This document shows, piece by piece, positions 46,061-58,528 of a DNA stretch of 64,000 nt (positions within the stretch are counted from its first letter, which is position 1; every line of letters begins with the position of its first letter). The notes beneath the pieces were generated by a model, which did no database searches, was not told the origin of the DNA, and saw only the letters and a list, made by a program, of their open reading frames with translations. Position numbers and translations under genes: made by a program. This stretch comes from Diphasiastrum complanatum. Its lineage: Eukaryota > Streptophyta > Lycopodiopsida > Lycopodiales > Lycopodiaceae. The stretch covers positions 516,453 to 580,452 of the forward strand of contig CM055111.1 of assembly GCA_029204225.1 (NCBI GenBank), written 5' to 3'.

Positions 46061-47282
46061 AGCTACACCAATTTTTCAGTTTGCAGCATGTTTGCTGGAT
46101 GGTTAGCTTGCATTAGGCATCTTGTCATGGCATGAATAGTGTTAAAACTGCATTTAGGATTAGTTTGGAAGTGATTTTGCCTGATTCGAGTGAATTTGCT
46201 TGTTTGAAATCTAATCTGATTATTGAACAGGGACAAGTACTCAAATCACTAATCTTAAGATCCATCTGGATTTGAGATATCAGAAAAACAATGTCAGATC
46301 TTGGTAAAAAGGAGACAAAAATTGTCATCAGAACTGATAATTTTTTACCCTTTTGAATCGTCATCAGAGCTGATAACTTTTTACCCTCTTTTAGAAAACA
46401 TACACCGAGTTGTAGGCATCTTCGATTTTAATCACAAAACTTTCAATTTGAATGGCGAACATTCCTTCCCAGCAAATTTTCAAAAACATTAGAAAAACTA
46501 TCAAAAAACACAAAAAAATCATCAAAACCCTAAAGAATACAAAAAAAGAACCTCGACCTGATTCACTCTGCATAGGTGTGATTCAGATCTATCTATTGAT
46601 AGGTCGACGAAGAATAATACCAAAAATAGAAGGTATCTTAGAGGATTAGTTGTCGTATTGTCTTATTTTTGTCAAAAAAGTTTTTTTTTTTGCAAAAATA
46701 CCAATATTACTCTTGATTCTTCATCATATCCTTCATTGAGTTTTTTGATTATGCTATTTATAATAATTTATCATTTTTGAGTTTGACGAATGTGAATTTT
46801 GCCAATATTATAGAAAATCTCTACTTTTAATCTCGCCAAACTATATAAATTGTATTTTTATTTGTTAGGAACTTTTGTCAGTTTTAAACTAGATTTATGT
46901 GAGTCAAATTCTCTGTCTGAGAGTTCGACGAAAGTTATTTCAATTAAAATTGTCAAAAAAATTTGATCAGAGAATTTTTATCAAAAATAACATTGTCGAA
47001 CCTTCACCGAGTCAACCTTTGCCTAGGAAACCTTCACCAGTACTATTTTTAGGTTCTCATTTTTCAAAAAAAGTCTCTGTCAAATTTTTGGTCAAATCTG
47101 GTTCAATTTGATTCTGATTCTGAGAATTCTTTAGATTGAGAAGTGTCAATCGCTTGATCGTAGAATCTTTTTAGAGTTTAAGAAACCTGATTCTTGTCAA
47201 GTGAAAGGAATTTTGCAAATCCGAACTAAGATAGTTTCTGATTGAAAAACTCTAGATCCAATCTCATTGTCTGCTTGATTTA
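46061..47282 (+). other. leader of the plus-strand Gypsy
   Basis: AT-rich, no supported ORF. GAACTGATAATTTTTTACCC-type words recur at about 46330 and 46367. Words around ACCTTCACCGA and GACGAA recur (46781-47040) and reappear between integrase and extra ORF at 54577-54860. Confidence 0.5.
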
Positions 47283-47530
47283 ATTTGTAAAGATGGATGT
47301 TCTAGGAGCTGTTCCTCAGGAAATCAATCCAATCATTGTTAGGAGAGCACCCCGTTTTACCCAAATATAATGGATTAACAGATCTAGTTAGATTTCTTCA
47401 GATTTATGCGGAATCTTGTTGTAGGCAGATATTTCAAGGAATATTCTAGCCATCCTATGGAACATCTTTAAAAATACAAGCAGGACAGGATTTAAACGTA
47501 GAACTTGCCCATCAAGTTTAGGCTTTTATG
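47283..47530 (+). pseudogene. Gypsy gag start, fragment
   Basis: ATGGATGTTCTAGGAGCTG opens MDVLGAVPQEINPIIVRRAP, then after a one-base shift KYNGLTDLVRFLQIYAES, the same block as KYDGESDPVRFLQGLKNA at 51930. Cut off near 47530 by the next LTR. Confidence 0.6.
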
Positions 47531-47544
47531 TTATCCATACTGGT

Positions 47545-48211
47545 TTAAGTTATTTACTTGTAAGTTTAAATTGCCATGGGCACTGCACATAGATATGTAA
47601 TTTCAAGTTATTTCTAGTTATGTAAAAGTTAGTCACAAAGGCTTATTGGGGGTTTGTCCCATGGCACCAATGTGATTCAAAGTTAAGTTAGTCTCATAGT
47701 ACCTTTTTGTAAGTGACCACCACTCCAAGTATATATAGGAGTGGAAGAGTCCATTTTCGAGAAGAACCTCATTTGCAATATATGCCTATCTTTTCTCTCT
47801 GAGTGTTCTCCCTTGTGTGGTTTCATGTATTGTGTTACTTCACATTGTATCGTACACTATTTATCTTGCAACAGGTTAAGTTAATCTAGGCCCTCCATTC
47901 TCTAGTAGGGTAAGCCTTAGAGGAGGATATTTAGATTAGGGTATTCGTTAGGTTAAGCCATCATTTGCTAGTTGCTAAGGAGAGAAAAGAGAGAAGAGTG
48001 GATCTTGCCCAAAATACTCACCCACTTGTTTTAGATCTTCTCATAATTCAATCTTTGGGTTAGTTGGAAGCCATAGCCATTGGATGGGGAAGCCACAATG
48101 TCTAGTTGGAGCTATAACATGTTCTAATTGGGAGTCCGCCATAGCACTCATTAGTTGGAGCCATAGCCAGAGTTGATGGATGTGAAGCAGCCAACATTGG
48201 CACCATTGCCG
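47545..48211 (+). mobile_element. second plus-strand Gypsy LTR and diverged tRNA-Asp primer site
   Basis: A TATATATAGG box near 47733 and an end in AGCCAACA at 48196, followed after one T by TGGCACCATTGCCG (48198-48211), a diverged tRNA-Asp primer site. The left LTR edge is not certain. The junction (CCAACA, T, TGGC) matches that of the minus-strand LTR at 59376-59396, so both belong to related subfamilies. No partner LTR was found in the window. Confidence 0.6.
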
Positions 48212-49608
48212 CTCTTCTACACCATCTCTTCTGATCCTCTATCTTATTTGCTCTTGTTTAGGCTATTTTTTGCTCTTTCTAGCTTCATGCTTATCTATTT
48301 CTTGATTTAATCTAATTTTCAGCTTGTATTTTCTGTTCTTGTGTTCATTTCAGTATGGTAGCAGGTTGAGATCAGCCGGACTGATCTACATTTGAGGCCG
48401 AGGGGATGAGTTGAGCCATTCTTAAGCAAACTTACCAAAAAGAGTCTCAAAAAATCCTTTTGAGCAAATTTTCACCAAATAAAATTAGTATAGCCTATTT
48501 TCCAAGAAAATCTACACTTGACAATACCTAGCTCAAAAGTTTTGGTTTTGGCAGCAATGCTAACTTCCAAACATCCTTTCTAGCAAGATACAAATAGAAA
48601 GACGAGGTTCACATTCTCCATGGCTGTCTCTAAACCATTTGATTCTATTTTCACTATGCTTTAGTTCCAACCAACCAATGAGCTCTTATATAGATATATC
48701 CTACATTTCTTTGCTTCTTAGACATTTGGAGAGAGTTTTGCATGGAAGCATATAGTCTGCTAGTTCTGTGATTTAAATGAACATTAAAAAAGAATCTATC
48801 CAGCGACCTTTGTGAGCCCACAGTCTTGAGCGAGACCTTGCCATCAAGTTGCACAGACAAGTCATGTGATTTGGCTCAAGCGACTCTTGTAAGCCCACAG
48901 TTCTGAGCAAGGCCCTCCAAGCAAGCTGCATAACACAAAGAGGACTCTTGTAGGGAGAAAGGGAGCATTCTAGTTTTCAATGGGAGAGAACATTCTAGTG
49001 TTCTGATGGTGAAGAGAACAGGGAGTTTTCTGCTGCATGTTTTGCTTTTTCAATGGTGATTATGAATACAAAGGTTTTGAAGATTGTTGATGCTCTCTTG
49101 CTGATCTGACTGCGATGGATAGCCATACCTCTACTCATGCTCTCTTGTAGATCTGCTTGTGCTCTACTCATATTCTCTTGCTGATCTGATTGCGATGGAC
49201 AACCATACCCATCTGACAGTTGAATAACTTTCTGTAATAGAATCCTTTGGAAGGAATTTGTATGAATGGAACTATCAACAAACCCTTGTTGATTTTTAGC
49301 AGCACTGGTTGACTGGTCAAAGCTGATGGTAGTTGTGGCAGTCTGATGCACCTGCCAGCTTCTTTTGATGGTGGAAGCACGAGGAGTTAGTAGCGATGGC
49401 AGCAACGTTAGAGGTGCTTGAGTGGTGCGTGGCCCTGTTGCGGCCGTGAAGGATGAATTTGATTCATCTTTTGGTTTGTTAAACTCTTGTTAGGGTTTGG
49501 AAGGGGGGTCTTAAGCTATGCATGAAGATTTTTTTTTTTTAAACATGTGCTAATCTTTTTCTTAAAAAAGAATTGGATGCATGGATGATGGTTGGATATT
49601 TGCACGTA
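48212..49608. other. no gene seen
   Basis: Noncoding. A direct repeat with GCGA(C)CTTTGTGAGCCCACAG and its variant at 48805-48830 and 48878-48905 is visible, and GCTCTCTTGCTGATCTGA(C/T)TGCGATGG recurs at 49090 and 49170. The minus-strand Ser/Gln-rich frame 48995-49405 has no domain. Confidence 0.5.
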
Positions 49609-51255
49609 TCATCATGGTAAGTATTCGCACAAAGGTAAAACATCTCTAAAAGATTCTTAGCAAAAAATCTAACATTTGTGCAAATACTCTACTTACATCT
49701 CTTGACCACGAATTCGAAAAAGGCCTCCCAACACTTCAGATAAGATTTTCACCATTCGCACACCCTACTAGGATTCACTCGCATAGCTGTTGTTTTTTAG
49801 CGCCCATAGTGGGCCCTCAATCGGTATTGTGCGAGTATCAAACTTTATTGTGCGAGTCATTTTTGACGTATTCAGGCTTGTGCGAGTATCAAACCCTTTG
49901 TGCGAGTCATTTTTGAAGTATTTAGACGTGTGCAAGTAGGTTTGCAAATCATTTGTGTGAGTCATTTCTGTGTTGTATGAGTCATTTTTGGAGTTGCGCG
50001 AGTCACTTTTTGAATTGTGTGAGTCACTTTTTGAATTGTGCGAGTCATTTTTGAGGTGTGCGAGTCATTTTTGTCAAATTTCGTGTCATTACCTCTACAC
50101 TTCAAGGTTTGTTGTGTGAGTCTTCACAAGAGGTGTTGTGCGAGTCAAATGTGAGTCGTTACCTCTACCATTCTTGTGCGAGTCATCTTCCAATATTGTG
50201 TGAGTCATTTTCTTTCAAGCTTGTTTGAGTCATTTTCAGGTTCGTACAAATCATTTTGTTCCCCTGTGTGAGTCATTTTCTAGTTTTTTTGGGAACCTTT
50301 CAAACTTGTGTGAGTCATCTTCCAACTTTGTGTGAGTCATTTTGACTTTTTCCTTGTGCGAGTTGCCTACCCTTCGTGTGAGTCATTCTAGGGCAAATGT
50401 GCGAGTCATTTCAAGGTATTTTCTACCTTCTTCCGATCTGTGAGCTAGGTTTGTATGATTCATTTTGTGTTGTGAGAGTCATTTTTGGAGTTGTATTTGT
50501 CATTTTTGGTATTGTGCGAGTCATTTTTTGAATTGTGCGAGTCATTTCTGAGGTGTGGGAGTCATTTTGACTTGTTTTTTGCATTCTTCACCATGTGTGA
50601 GTCGTGGACATTCCACATGTGTGAAATCTACAAATTCTGTGCGAATTGATTTTGGCATGGTTTGATGGTTTTTCTTATGATATTCTATGAGCAACTTTCC
50701 ATTCGCCCAACCAGGTTTTGATCAATTACCTTCAATTTTATCGAAATTTGACTGTACCCTCATAAGTCTGTTGTGCGAGTCATTTCGAGATCGTTTTCAC
50801 CTCCTTCTAACCTGCGCGAGTCATTTCAAGGTACTTTTTGCCTTCTTCTGACATATGTGAGTCATTATGAGATGTTTTTCACATTCTTCAGACCTGTGCG
50901 AGGGCCAAAATAGTTTCTATCCATTCTAAGATCCATGATCTAGGAATGTGCAAATACGCTATTTTTCAACTCTTGAACACCTCTCTACCAAATTTGAGGG
51001 TACTTTTTTGCCTAACTACCATTCGTACGACTTAGAAATATCTACTCTTGGACCTATTTTACACTTTTTGTAGGAGTGCGAATCATTCTCTATCACCAAT
51101 GGTAAGATATAGAGCAAAAATGGCTATTTTTGTATATTTCAACATGGTAAGTATTCGCATGGAGGCATCTCTAAATGACTCCCAGCAAAAACTTTAACAC
51201 CCGTGCGAAATACTCTACTTACATCTCTTGACCAAGGATTTGAAAAAAGGCCCTT
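49609..51255. repeat. GTGCGAGTCATTTT array flanked by 115-bp direct repeats
   Basis: From about 49800 to 50900, GTGCGAGTCATTTTT and GTGTGAGTCATTTT recur some 30 times at irregular 20-60-bp spacing. A flanking block (ATGGTAAGTATTCGCA ... TACTCTACTTACATCTCTTG, then GAAAAAAGGCC) is at 49615-49725 and again, same orientation, at 51143-51258. The array sits in the leader position between the primer site at 48198 and gag at 51868. 51256-51867 has no gene. Confidence 0.85.
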
Positions 51256-51867
51256 TTAAAATTATCAAAAAGGGCCTGGGCAAATAGGTTGGAGGTACTT
51301 TTGCCCTAAGGACCAGAGGCTCTAGAAATGTCAAGAAAGTCCAAAGAAGGTGAGAGAAACATAGCAACCTCCTCCAAATTATCTAACAGAACAAATTCTT
51401 GATCTTTTCTCAAATAGTACTCACACGGTACATGCACATTCTATTTTTGACAAGGTTGGCCTTTGTGCATACCTTTTACCTTGTGTGCGAATGCTCTAGA
51501 GCAAAAACTAACAGAGTCATACCTCAGTACCTCTCGAAAAACATCAACACTTGGAAACTTAGCATCATCAATCCAAGCATGAAAATGAGATTTGTCACCG
51601 CCAAAAGTGAACCAGTGAGATATTTGTATACTTAGGCCTGTACATATTCACAATTACCATCAACATCTTGGTCACCTATTCCTACCTCACCTAGTTGGTC
51701 ACCTATTCCTACCTTGTCTAGTTGGGAGAAGCCTTAGATATATTCAATAGGAATTGCCTTGGATATAACCTGGTAGGGAGCCATAGATAAGCAAGAGTAG
51801 GATATCACACTCATCATCCACCATCCATCACCTAAGTATATTGACTTTCTGCTAGAACACCACGAGT

Positions 51868-52640
51868 GGGAAGTCAGATCAACCTCCTCCCAAAGTGAAA
51901 AGGAGAATTCCACGGATTGATGCACCGAAATATGATGGGGAATCCGACCCCGTACGATTTCTTCAAGGCCTCAAGAATGCTTGTATGTTTTACAGCGATA
52001 GTTATGAAGATGAAAAGCTCAGACTATTCCCCATGATCCTATTTGGCAACGCAAAGGAATGGTATTTGAATCTTGAAAAGTTAGACATAGCCATGTGGAT
52101 TGCACTCACGATGACCTTGAACAAAATGTTTAACCCAAATCCCTTTCATTCAGCTCATGCATATCCTAGATGAAGAGCAAGGAGTCAGTATGCACCTATA
52201 TTGAGCGTTTTAAACATCTCAAGGTAGAGTGTGTTGGCAATAAAATCACCAAAAAAAAGCCATTAAATTATTCCTTGTCGGGTTACCCAAGGCCATTAGA
52301 AGAGAATTAAAACCTGCAGACTCTTATAAGATGCTAAAAGAGATGATGGATGACGCCATCTGAGAGGAAGATGAGGGGTGAGAGGTCTGACACAAACCAC
52401 CCGGACCTCCAAATTGCACACCAAACTACACTGGTAATTCACTCACGGCGAGGTCAGGACAATACCAACCTAGACCAACAGGCATAGCTCCTCATCAACC
52501 TCGATTCTCTAGTTTTATAAACCATCCTACATCACTTTTACATCCTCAACCAGAGTCTTCTTATCCAAGGCCAATCGTTCCCCATCCAACACAACAACCT
52601 TTTGTAGAGAGTCAACATATTTCTACATCGTTGATTCTGA
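51868..52640 (+). pseudogene. Gypsy gag capsid region
   Basis: RIPRIDAPKYDGESDPVRFL, then LFGNAKEWYLNLEKL, is the typical Gypsy capsid core. A stop at 52171 is followed by degraded gag to about 52640, with several stops. The same block in minus orientation is at 58528-58440 (IPHINAPKY, NPVRFLQDFDNACRF). 52641-53084 is degraded: protease and RT are gone. Confidence 0.75.
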
Positions 52641-53084
52641 CTACATAGACCGAATGATGTATTATGTAGAAAATACCAATGTGCCTGCTCATCAAGTTGA
52701 TCCATTTGCACATTATCAAATTAGAAGTATTAGATGTGTCTAGGCTTGTCCAGTATTATTGATTCTTTTGTCATCTACGGATACATAGTTGCTTCTGATC
52801 CAAATAGAGTTACATCCTATATAGCAACCACGTAAGGTCTATCTCATACATCATTCATAGATAAGACCGAGAATGTCTGACCTCAAATCTGTGTCTTCAT
52901 TACGTCTCTATGACCAACCAATTGATATCATACCCTGGAGCCAAGTTTTGAGCTACCGCTTGATGAATCATTAGTTTTGTGTCCTGAGTGGGCAACAATA
53001 TTGTTGAGTACTTGACACTAGGGCACCTAAATGACTCCTTGAGAAAAGTACAAAAGAGACAATCAATTCAAAAGCCACAAATTG

Positions 53085-54281
53085 ATTGCTAGACAATTGT
53101 ATCATCGCGGAATGGATGATATTCTTCGAAGATGTATTTTACCGCATGAAATACCTGATTTGATAATGTTTTCACATGATGGCATGGGCGAAGGATATTT
53201 CTCTATAGATATTACTGTTCACAAACTTTTGCAATCAGGTTGTTGGTGGCCTACACTTCATAAAGGCCACCAACAACCTGATTGCAAAAGTTTGTAATCA
53301 GGCGAAAATTATATTTAGTCATGTGATGTTTGCCAACGAGCACGATGGCCTACAAAACAGAACTATGAACCCTTACATCTAGTTTTATCGCAAGCGCCAT
53401 TTGAAAAATGGGGCCTAGATTATATTGGTCCTATTCATTCTACGACACGAGGACCTCAAGCTGGATATATCATCATCGCAATTGACTATATGACCAAGTG
53501 GGTTGAATCCAAAGTGATTAAAGTTGCTGATGCAAAATCTACGGCTAAGTTTCTCTATGAAAATACCATTATCAGATTTGGATGCCCGATCGAAATTGTC
53601 AGTGGCCATGGTACACACTTTGATAATCAAACAATAAAGTTTTTGTTGGAAGATTTTTTGGTTATACACCAGTTTAGTACTCCGTATTATCCCTGGGTTA
53701 ATGGCCATGGTGAATCTTCCAATAAGATTCTCTGCACTATTATGACAAAAACGGTTGAAGTGAGTTGTTTTGATTGGGAACATAAATTGCATGCAACATT
53801 ATGGACATTCAGAACCGCTTATAAATGGAGCACGAATCAAACACCATTTCAACTAGTTTATGGTCAAGATGTTGTCATGCCGATTGAATTTTTAGTACCA
53901 TCTCTATGCATAGCAGCAACAGAGCGATTAGATGATGACAAATCCTTACAATTGCGTCATGAAGCTTTGCACAAATTGTGTGAAACTAGATTGATGGCAG
54001 TTGATGCGTTAGCAATAAAGAAAGATTGTCGTAAGGCATGGCACGATCGACGGCTATACAAAAAAGATCTAAAAGAAGGAGATCTAGCGCTGATGTATAA
54101 AACTAAGTTAATCAAGGAGAAATTGAAGTTTATCGGTGAAGAACCGTATAGAGTCAAAGAAATATTGAACTATGAAATAGTTATTCTTGAACAGCTGGAT
54201 GGAAAACATTTTGATACTCCACTGAATGGCAGCCGACTATGTAAGTTTTGGCAGCCTGCACCGCCAGTTCAATTAGCATGA
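53085..54281 (+). pseudogene. Gypsy integrase
   Basis: Zinc-binding N-terminus at 53085-53360 (HxxGMGEGYFSIDITVHK, CDVCQRARWP), then the catalytic core and C-terminal domain in one open frame to 54281. First Asp in GLDYIGP (about 53420). The second site reads VSGHGTHFDN, with Gly where Asp is expected. The Glu is present in NGHGESSNK. The tail ends CKFWQPAPP, without a chromodomain. The zinc region is broken by a 31-bp inverted duplication at 53265-53295. With a lost Asp the enzyme should be inactive. Confidence 0.85.
53221..53295. repeat. perfect 31-bp inverted repeat inside integrase
   Basis: Arm 53221-53251 (starting ACAAACTTTTGCAATCAGG) is exactly reverse-complemented at 53265-53295, with a 13-base loop. 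The left arm codes integrase; the right arm is an inverted copy that replaces the next part of the gene. Confidence 0.97.
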
Positions 54282-55119
54282 TTGCGAATGATGTTTTTAT
54301 TTTATTTGTTTTTCAATTTTTTGGTTTTACTACTTAATTGATATTTTCTTTTGGAGAAGACAGTGCGAAAGAAAGAAGAAGAGAAAAGACTGATGAGCAA
54401 AAGTCAGAAATGTCATCAGATCAGAAAAAATTGAAAGAAAGTATTTTCAAGAATTAGATCTTATGTGAAAAATGACTTGGAAAATTATTTTTTTGGTCAT
54501 TTTTTGCACAAACTGTGTTAGAATTGTTTGCCAAGTTTTTAGAAGCAAGATCCACCTCAGATGTACCCATACTGAGTTGGGCGAACATTCTTTTAACCAG
54601 ATGGTACTTGTTTTTACCTTAGGCAAATGTTAAGCATTATGCCATTTTTGCGATCTTTGTTGAGCATCTTCTTGTACTCAAAAACCTTCGCCGACATGTC
54701 AGATGGATTTAAAATTTCAAATTAAGATCAGCTATAGGTTCAGATCCTGAAAATTTGCATTTATGAAAGTACTTGGGTGAAGCATGACCTTTGGCGAAGG
54801 ATGAACCTTTGTCAGACTTGAAAAACCTTCGTCGGATAGGTTCAGTGCTTCAAAAACCTTCGTTGAGATTTTTATAGCCTATTTTTATAGTACTGAGCAT
54901 GCTTGAAAATTTTGGTCCAAAACTAAACATCCAACCTAGTACATTGTCTAATGGATCCTCCAAATCAGCCTATAGAAGGGCAGAATTCGATTTCATTTCT
55001 CACTGGTGCTAGCAAACATCTTGCTGATTTTTCTAGCGACCAAAGTCTTCCAAACTTTCCATAATGCTTTCTGTTATACACTTGCATTCATTACTCTCAA
55101 TTTCTGACTTTGTTCTACC
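54282..55119 (+). other. spacer between integrase and extra ORF
   Basis: Noncoding. Repeated words CCTTCGCCGACATG (54687), GGCGAAGGATGAACC (54790), ACCTTCGTCGG (54822) and ACCTTCGTTGAG (54853) recall those in the leader at 46781-47040. Confidence 0.5.
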
Positions 55120-56340
55120 ATGTCTTCCACAGACACTTCCCAGTCGCCTCACTATACTATCCATCGTGATGTCCCATGTACAACGAATATCATGATACTT
55201 CCTAGCACAAGCATGGTTACTCAGTGGATGACCCTTGCGGAGCCTCTGCTCACTGCAATGGGTATTCATGAGAGAGCCTTCTCAAGGAAAATTAACATGG
55301 ATTTTATTACCCTTGCTTTCAGTACCTGGAAGGAGAGAAAATCCAAGCTTTACATTGTTTTCCAAGGAGCCACACACAAGGTCTGTGTAACTGAAACCGC
55401 ACTTGCTGCCATAAAAATTTCATTCGACACCCAAGCCTCACCGAACCATAAATAGACAAAACAAGCTATTAAGCCTTATATTAATATCACGAATGATTTG
55501 TATTAGACAAATGATGACTATCTCTTAGAGGCCATTACCGATCCTACCATCCATATTGTTGCTCAATTCTTCAATAATTTTCTGATGGTTGGAAACCTCA
55601 GGAAAGACCTCATCTCTTTCCAGATTCTACATAGGATAGTTGAATCTCAAGCCAAGATAGCTAAAGCCCCACTGGAACCATATAACTGATTCAAGACTGT
55701 GTTTGGAGAGCTCAAACGAGCTATCAAGAGTAATACCAAACAACAGTTTGTTGCTGGCCAGTTGTTATCCCTCCTTGTAGCCTCCCATCTTGACAATAAA
55801 ATCCATGGCTTCAGTATAGATTCTGTGCTCTCCATATATGAAGAGGCACCAGCTGAATCATCACATCAAGCATCAAATTCACGTAGTCGTCGGCGTGTAC
55901 ACAACGAGATCGTCGTTCTTGACTCGCCTTCCACGTCACGTCGTTGTACTAGGCAACCAACCCCCGCTGCGCTTCCACCCCCTGCTGCAATCTACATTGA
56001 GCTACCCATACCTCAATCCATTGATGCATCCCTCGCCTCCGCTTCCTCATAGGGTTAGTATGTGACAATTGGATCTACCATTCCAATCACATCTGCCCAA
56101 GCCGCCTCGTCCCCACAGATCCAAGTTATTTCTCTAAACACACAATCTTTCATGGATATGTTCAATGATTCCAATCCACTGGGCCCAGATGAGATCTTTG
56201 AAATGTCCAAAAGCCCTGGTTCCTTTGCACTCCAATCCGCTGGAAGAAGATTCAAACAATTCCATGATATCTCTATCAGCTTTGATGACTCCTTCCAGAT
56301 TAACCAGCAAGATCAATCTGAAGCCGCACACCATTAGGGG
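55120..56340 (+). pseudogene. extra 3' ORF of the plus-strand Gypsy
   Basis: Starts MSSTDTSQSPHYTIHRDV at 55120; frames 55120-55455, 55699-56052 and 56062-56337 follow one another with stops between. The part FGELKRAIKSNTKQQFVAGQ, then LLSLLVASHL, resembles LCGALKARKATTKCGYLL, then HMLVTKQL, of the minus-strand element (42600-42560), and NNFLMVGN resembles NKFLMDDG. A Ser/Arg/Pro-rich region follows in both. So the two elements share a fast-evolving extra gene downstream of integrase. No enzyme motif. Degraded related sequence continues to about 57290. Confidence 0.55.
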
Positions 56341-57330
56341 GGTCATTCATGCTGTTCTGTTTCCAAAGTAGTTCTCGCCTCAACACTAGGTAGGAATGGA
56401 TACAAGTTTTGATACAAGCATGGACCAGGGTGGAGCTCCTAAAATTTCAAAAACAACGGACACCCAAGCTGCTGAAGCTGGTCCATCTTCTTCAGGGACC
56501 ATAATTTTGTTTAAAAAACTAGTCACCATCGAGGACCAAATTCAAAATTTTTTGCACCAACATGCGCATCTATCCTAGAGGGGTGGTTGGGTGATTAAGC
56601 TCAAAACCTCTGAGATAGAGGTAGGAAAAGAACTGGATAGACTACCTACATTTGGAGAGCAGCCAGCTTGGCGCACAACAATTTTTGAAAAAGCTCTAGA
56701 TTCTATTACGAGCTATGTTGCCAGCCCTCTCCAATTGCGAGTCAATCCCTATTATTTGTCGATGCCGAGATGCAATAAATGGAAAGATTTGGACATGCCA
56801 TTGGATCAAATCAACATCCACATCCCAAATTGGCCCATCATTCATCAGACATTTAACTGGCAGATATCAGTTGATTTTATTTGAGCCCTTCAATTCTATG
56901 GTGCTAAATACCGGAATGCGCCAGATCCAACTGTGCGACAATCGACCATATTCACAAACGATTTGTCCAAGTTGGCATCCTCTACTATGAGATGAGATGA
57001 TTGCTTACCTCCCTTGGCATTCAATCCAAATCTTTCCATGGCATGAGATAAAGTCCAAGACCAGCTACCAATCAGAAAACTATATTATCGTGTAGCCATG
57101 TTGGGTGGTTCTTGGGAATCAAGGTTTCTGGCCTGGACAACCTCAAATTGGATTGCCGGAACAAATAAGTGTTTTTTTCCGCACAAACAAGACTTCAATA
57201 CGGAACACCTAGAATTCATGGAAAGGGGCAGTACCATCTCATCAAGGTATGACACGACCAGAACTAGAGCCCAAAATGAATAAATCTTGCGAGGTGTTGT
57301 GGGACCGCCACCAATTTTGGTGGAGGATAC

Positions 57331-58093
57331 TGTTGGAGGGTTTGCGGATACCAAGGCAACCCTAACCATAGTTAATAAGTGAGAGGTATTTGGCACCCTG
57401 CATGCGTAAGACCAACCCAATGATCACATAGTTATTTGATAATTAGAAAGTCAATAAAAGGACTTTTAATGTCGCAAGGCCTAAATGTCAAGTTAGTGAA
57501 TAAAGTTGGGACTCCCACCAAAATTGGCTCAAATTCAAATTCAAATTGGTTCCCTCCAATTTTGAATGGGTTCCTACTCTTTTTTAAGTTTGAATAGTTA
57601 GGGAGATAGAAATGGGCCAATAGGATTTTGAGGCCATGGCCCTCATCTCCACTATAAAAAGAAGCAAACTCGAGTTTGCTACATATGTTCATATCCTCAT
57701 TTCAATACAAGCAGATTGGTTCTCTTATGGAATGGATTTGTGAATGTCCTTGCTCTCTATCTTTTTCCTCCATCTCTCATGCTTTTGTTGCATTTGTTAA
57801 TTGTTGGATCTGGATGTTATTGGGATTGCATGTTCTTATACTTTTTGTGAGAGAGAGGAGAGAGAGAAAGAGTAAGCTATCTTCATTGTGGATCGTAGTG
57901 TTAATGGTTGTAGTGTTAATGCTTAGGGATAATGGATGTTAGAGTTAGATGTGGATCTTCTATTCATGCTGAAATCTGAGATATGCTATCGCTCTCATGG
58001 GAACGAACCTACGTGGACAACTAACTTCATCTCCTTGATGCTAGATTGCTTGGATCTTGGGTTGAGGATAGGCTAGGAAAGAAACCCACTACA
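57331..58093 (+). repeat. 3' LTR of the plus-strand Gypsy
   Basis: The right edge is fixed by the match of 57979-58093 to 45929-46039 and the end CCCACTACA. The left edge TGTTGGAGGG after a purine-rich GGTGGAGGA (57319-57327) is a guess. A TATAAAAA box at 57653 fits an LTR promoter. After 58093 the sequence is minus-strand gag. Confidence 0.6.
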
Positions 58094-58099
58094 TAAGTT

Positions 58100-58528
58100 G
58101 ATCATAAAGGTCAACTGGTTTTAGTTCATGGTGGATATTTTTAGGTAGTCCAACCAAGAACAATTTGATGGCCATACATTCGGTGATATTTTTGTCAATA
58201 CATTCTACTTTTAGACGTTTAAAACATTCAATGTAGTTTCAAACTGACTCTTCGCGACGCATCTTGATATGGGAGATTTGGATGAATAGGCTTTGAGTCG
58301 GTTTGGATGGTTTGAAATGCTTGATGAGGGCATCCTCTCTTTGGCTGTTCCATAGAGCTTTTCGGTTTCAGAGGTATCTCCATAGAAACGACATGCATTA
58401 TCAAAGTCTTGGAGAAATCTAACTGGGTTGGATTCTCCATTATTGTACTTTGGTGCATTGATATGTGGAATTTTGCATTCTAGTCGTGGAGGAGTCGGAT
58501 TGGAAGATTCAGCACAATCTCGAGACAA
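58100..58528 (-). pseudogene. minus-strand Gypsy gag
   Basis: Reads SRDCAESSNPTPPRLECKIP, HINAPKY, NPVRFLQDFDNACRFYGD from 58528, then, after a deletion and a shift, ITECMAIKLFLVGLP down to about 58100. It is the gag of the element whose protease lies at 45927-45458. The two were separated by the plus-strand Gypsy. Confidence 0.75.
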
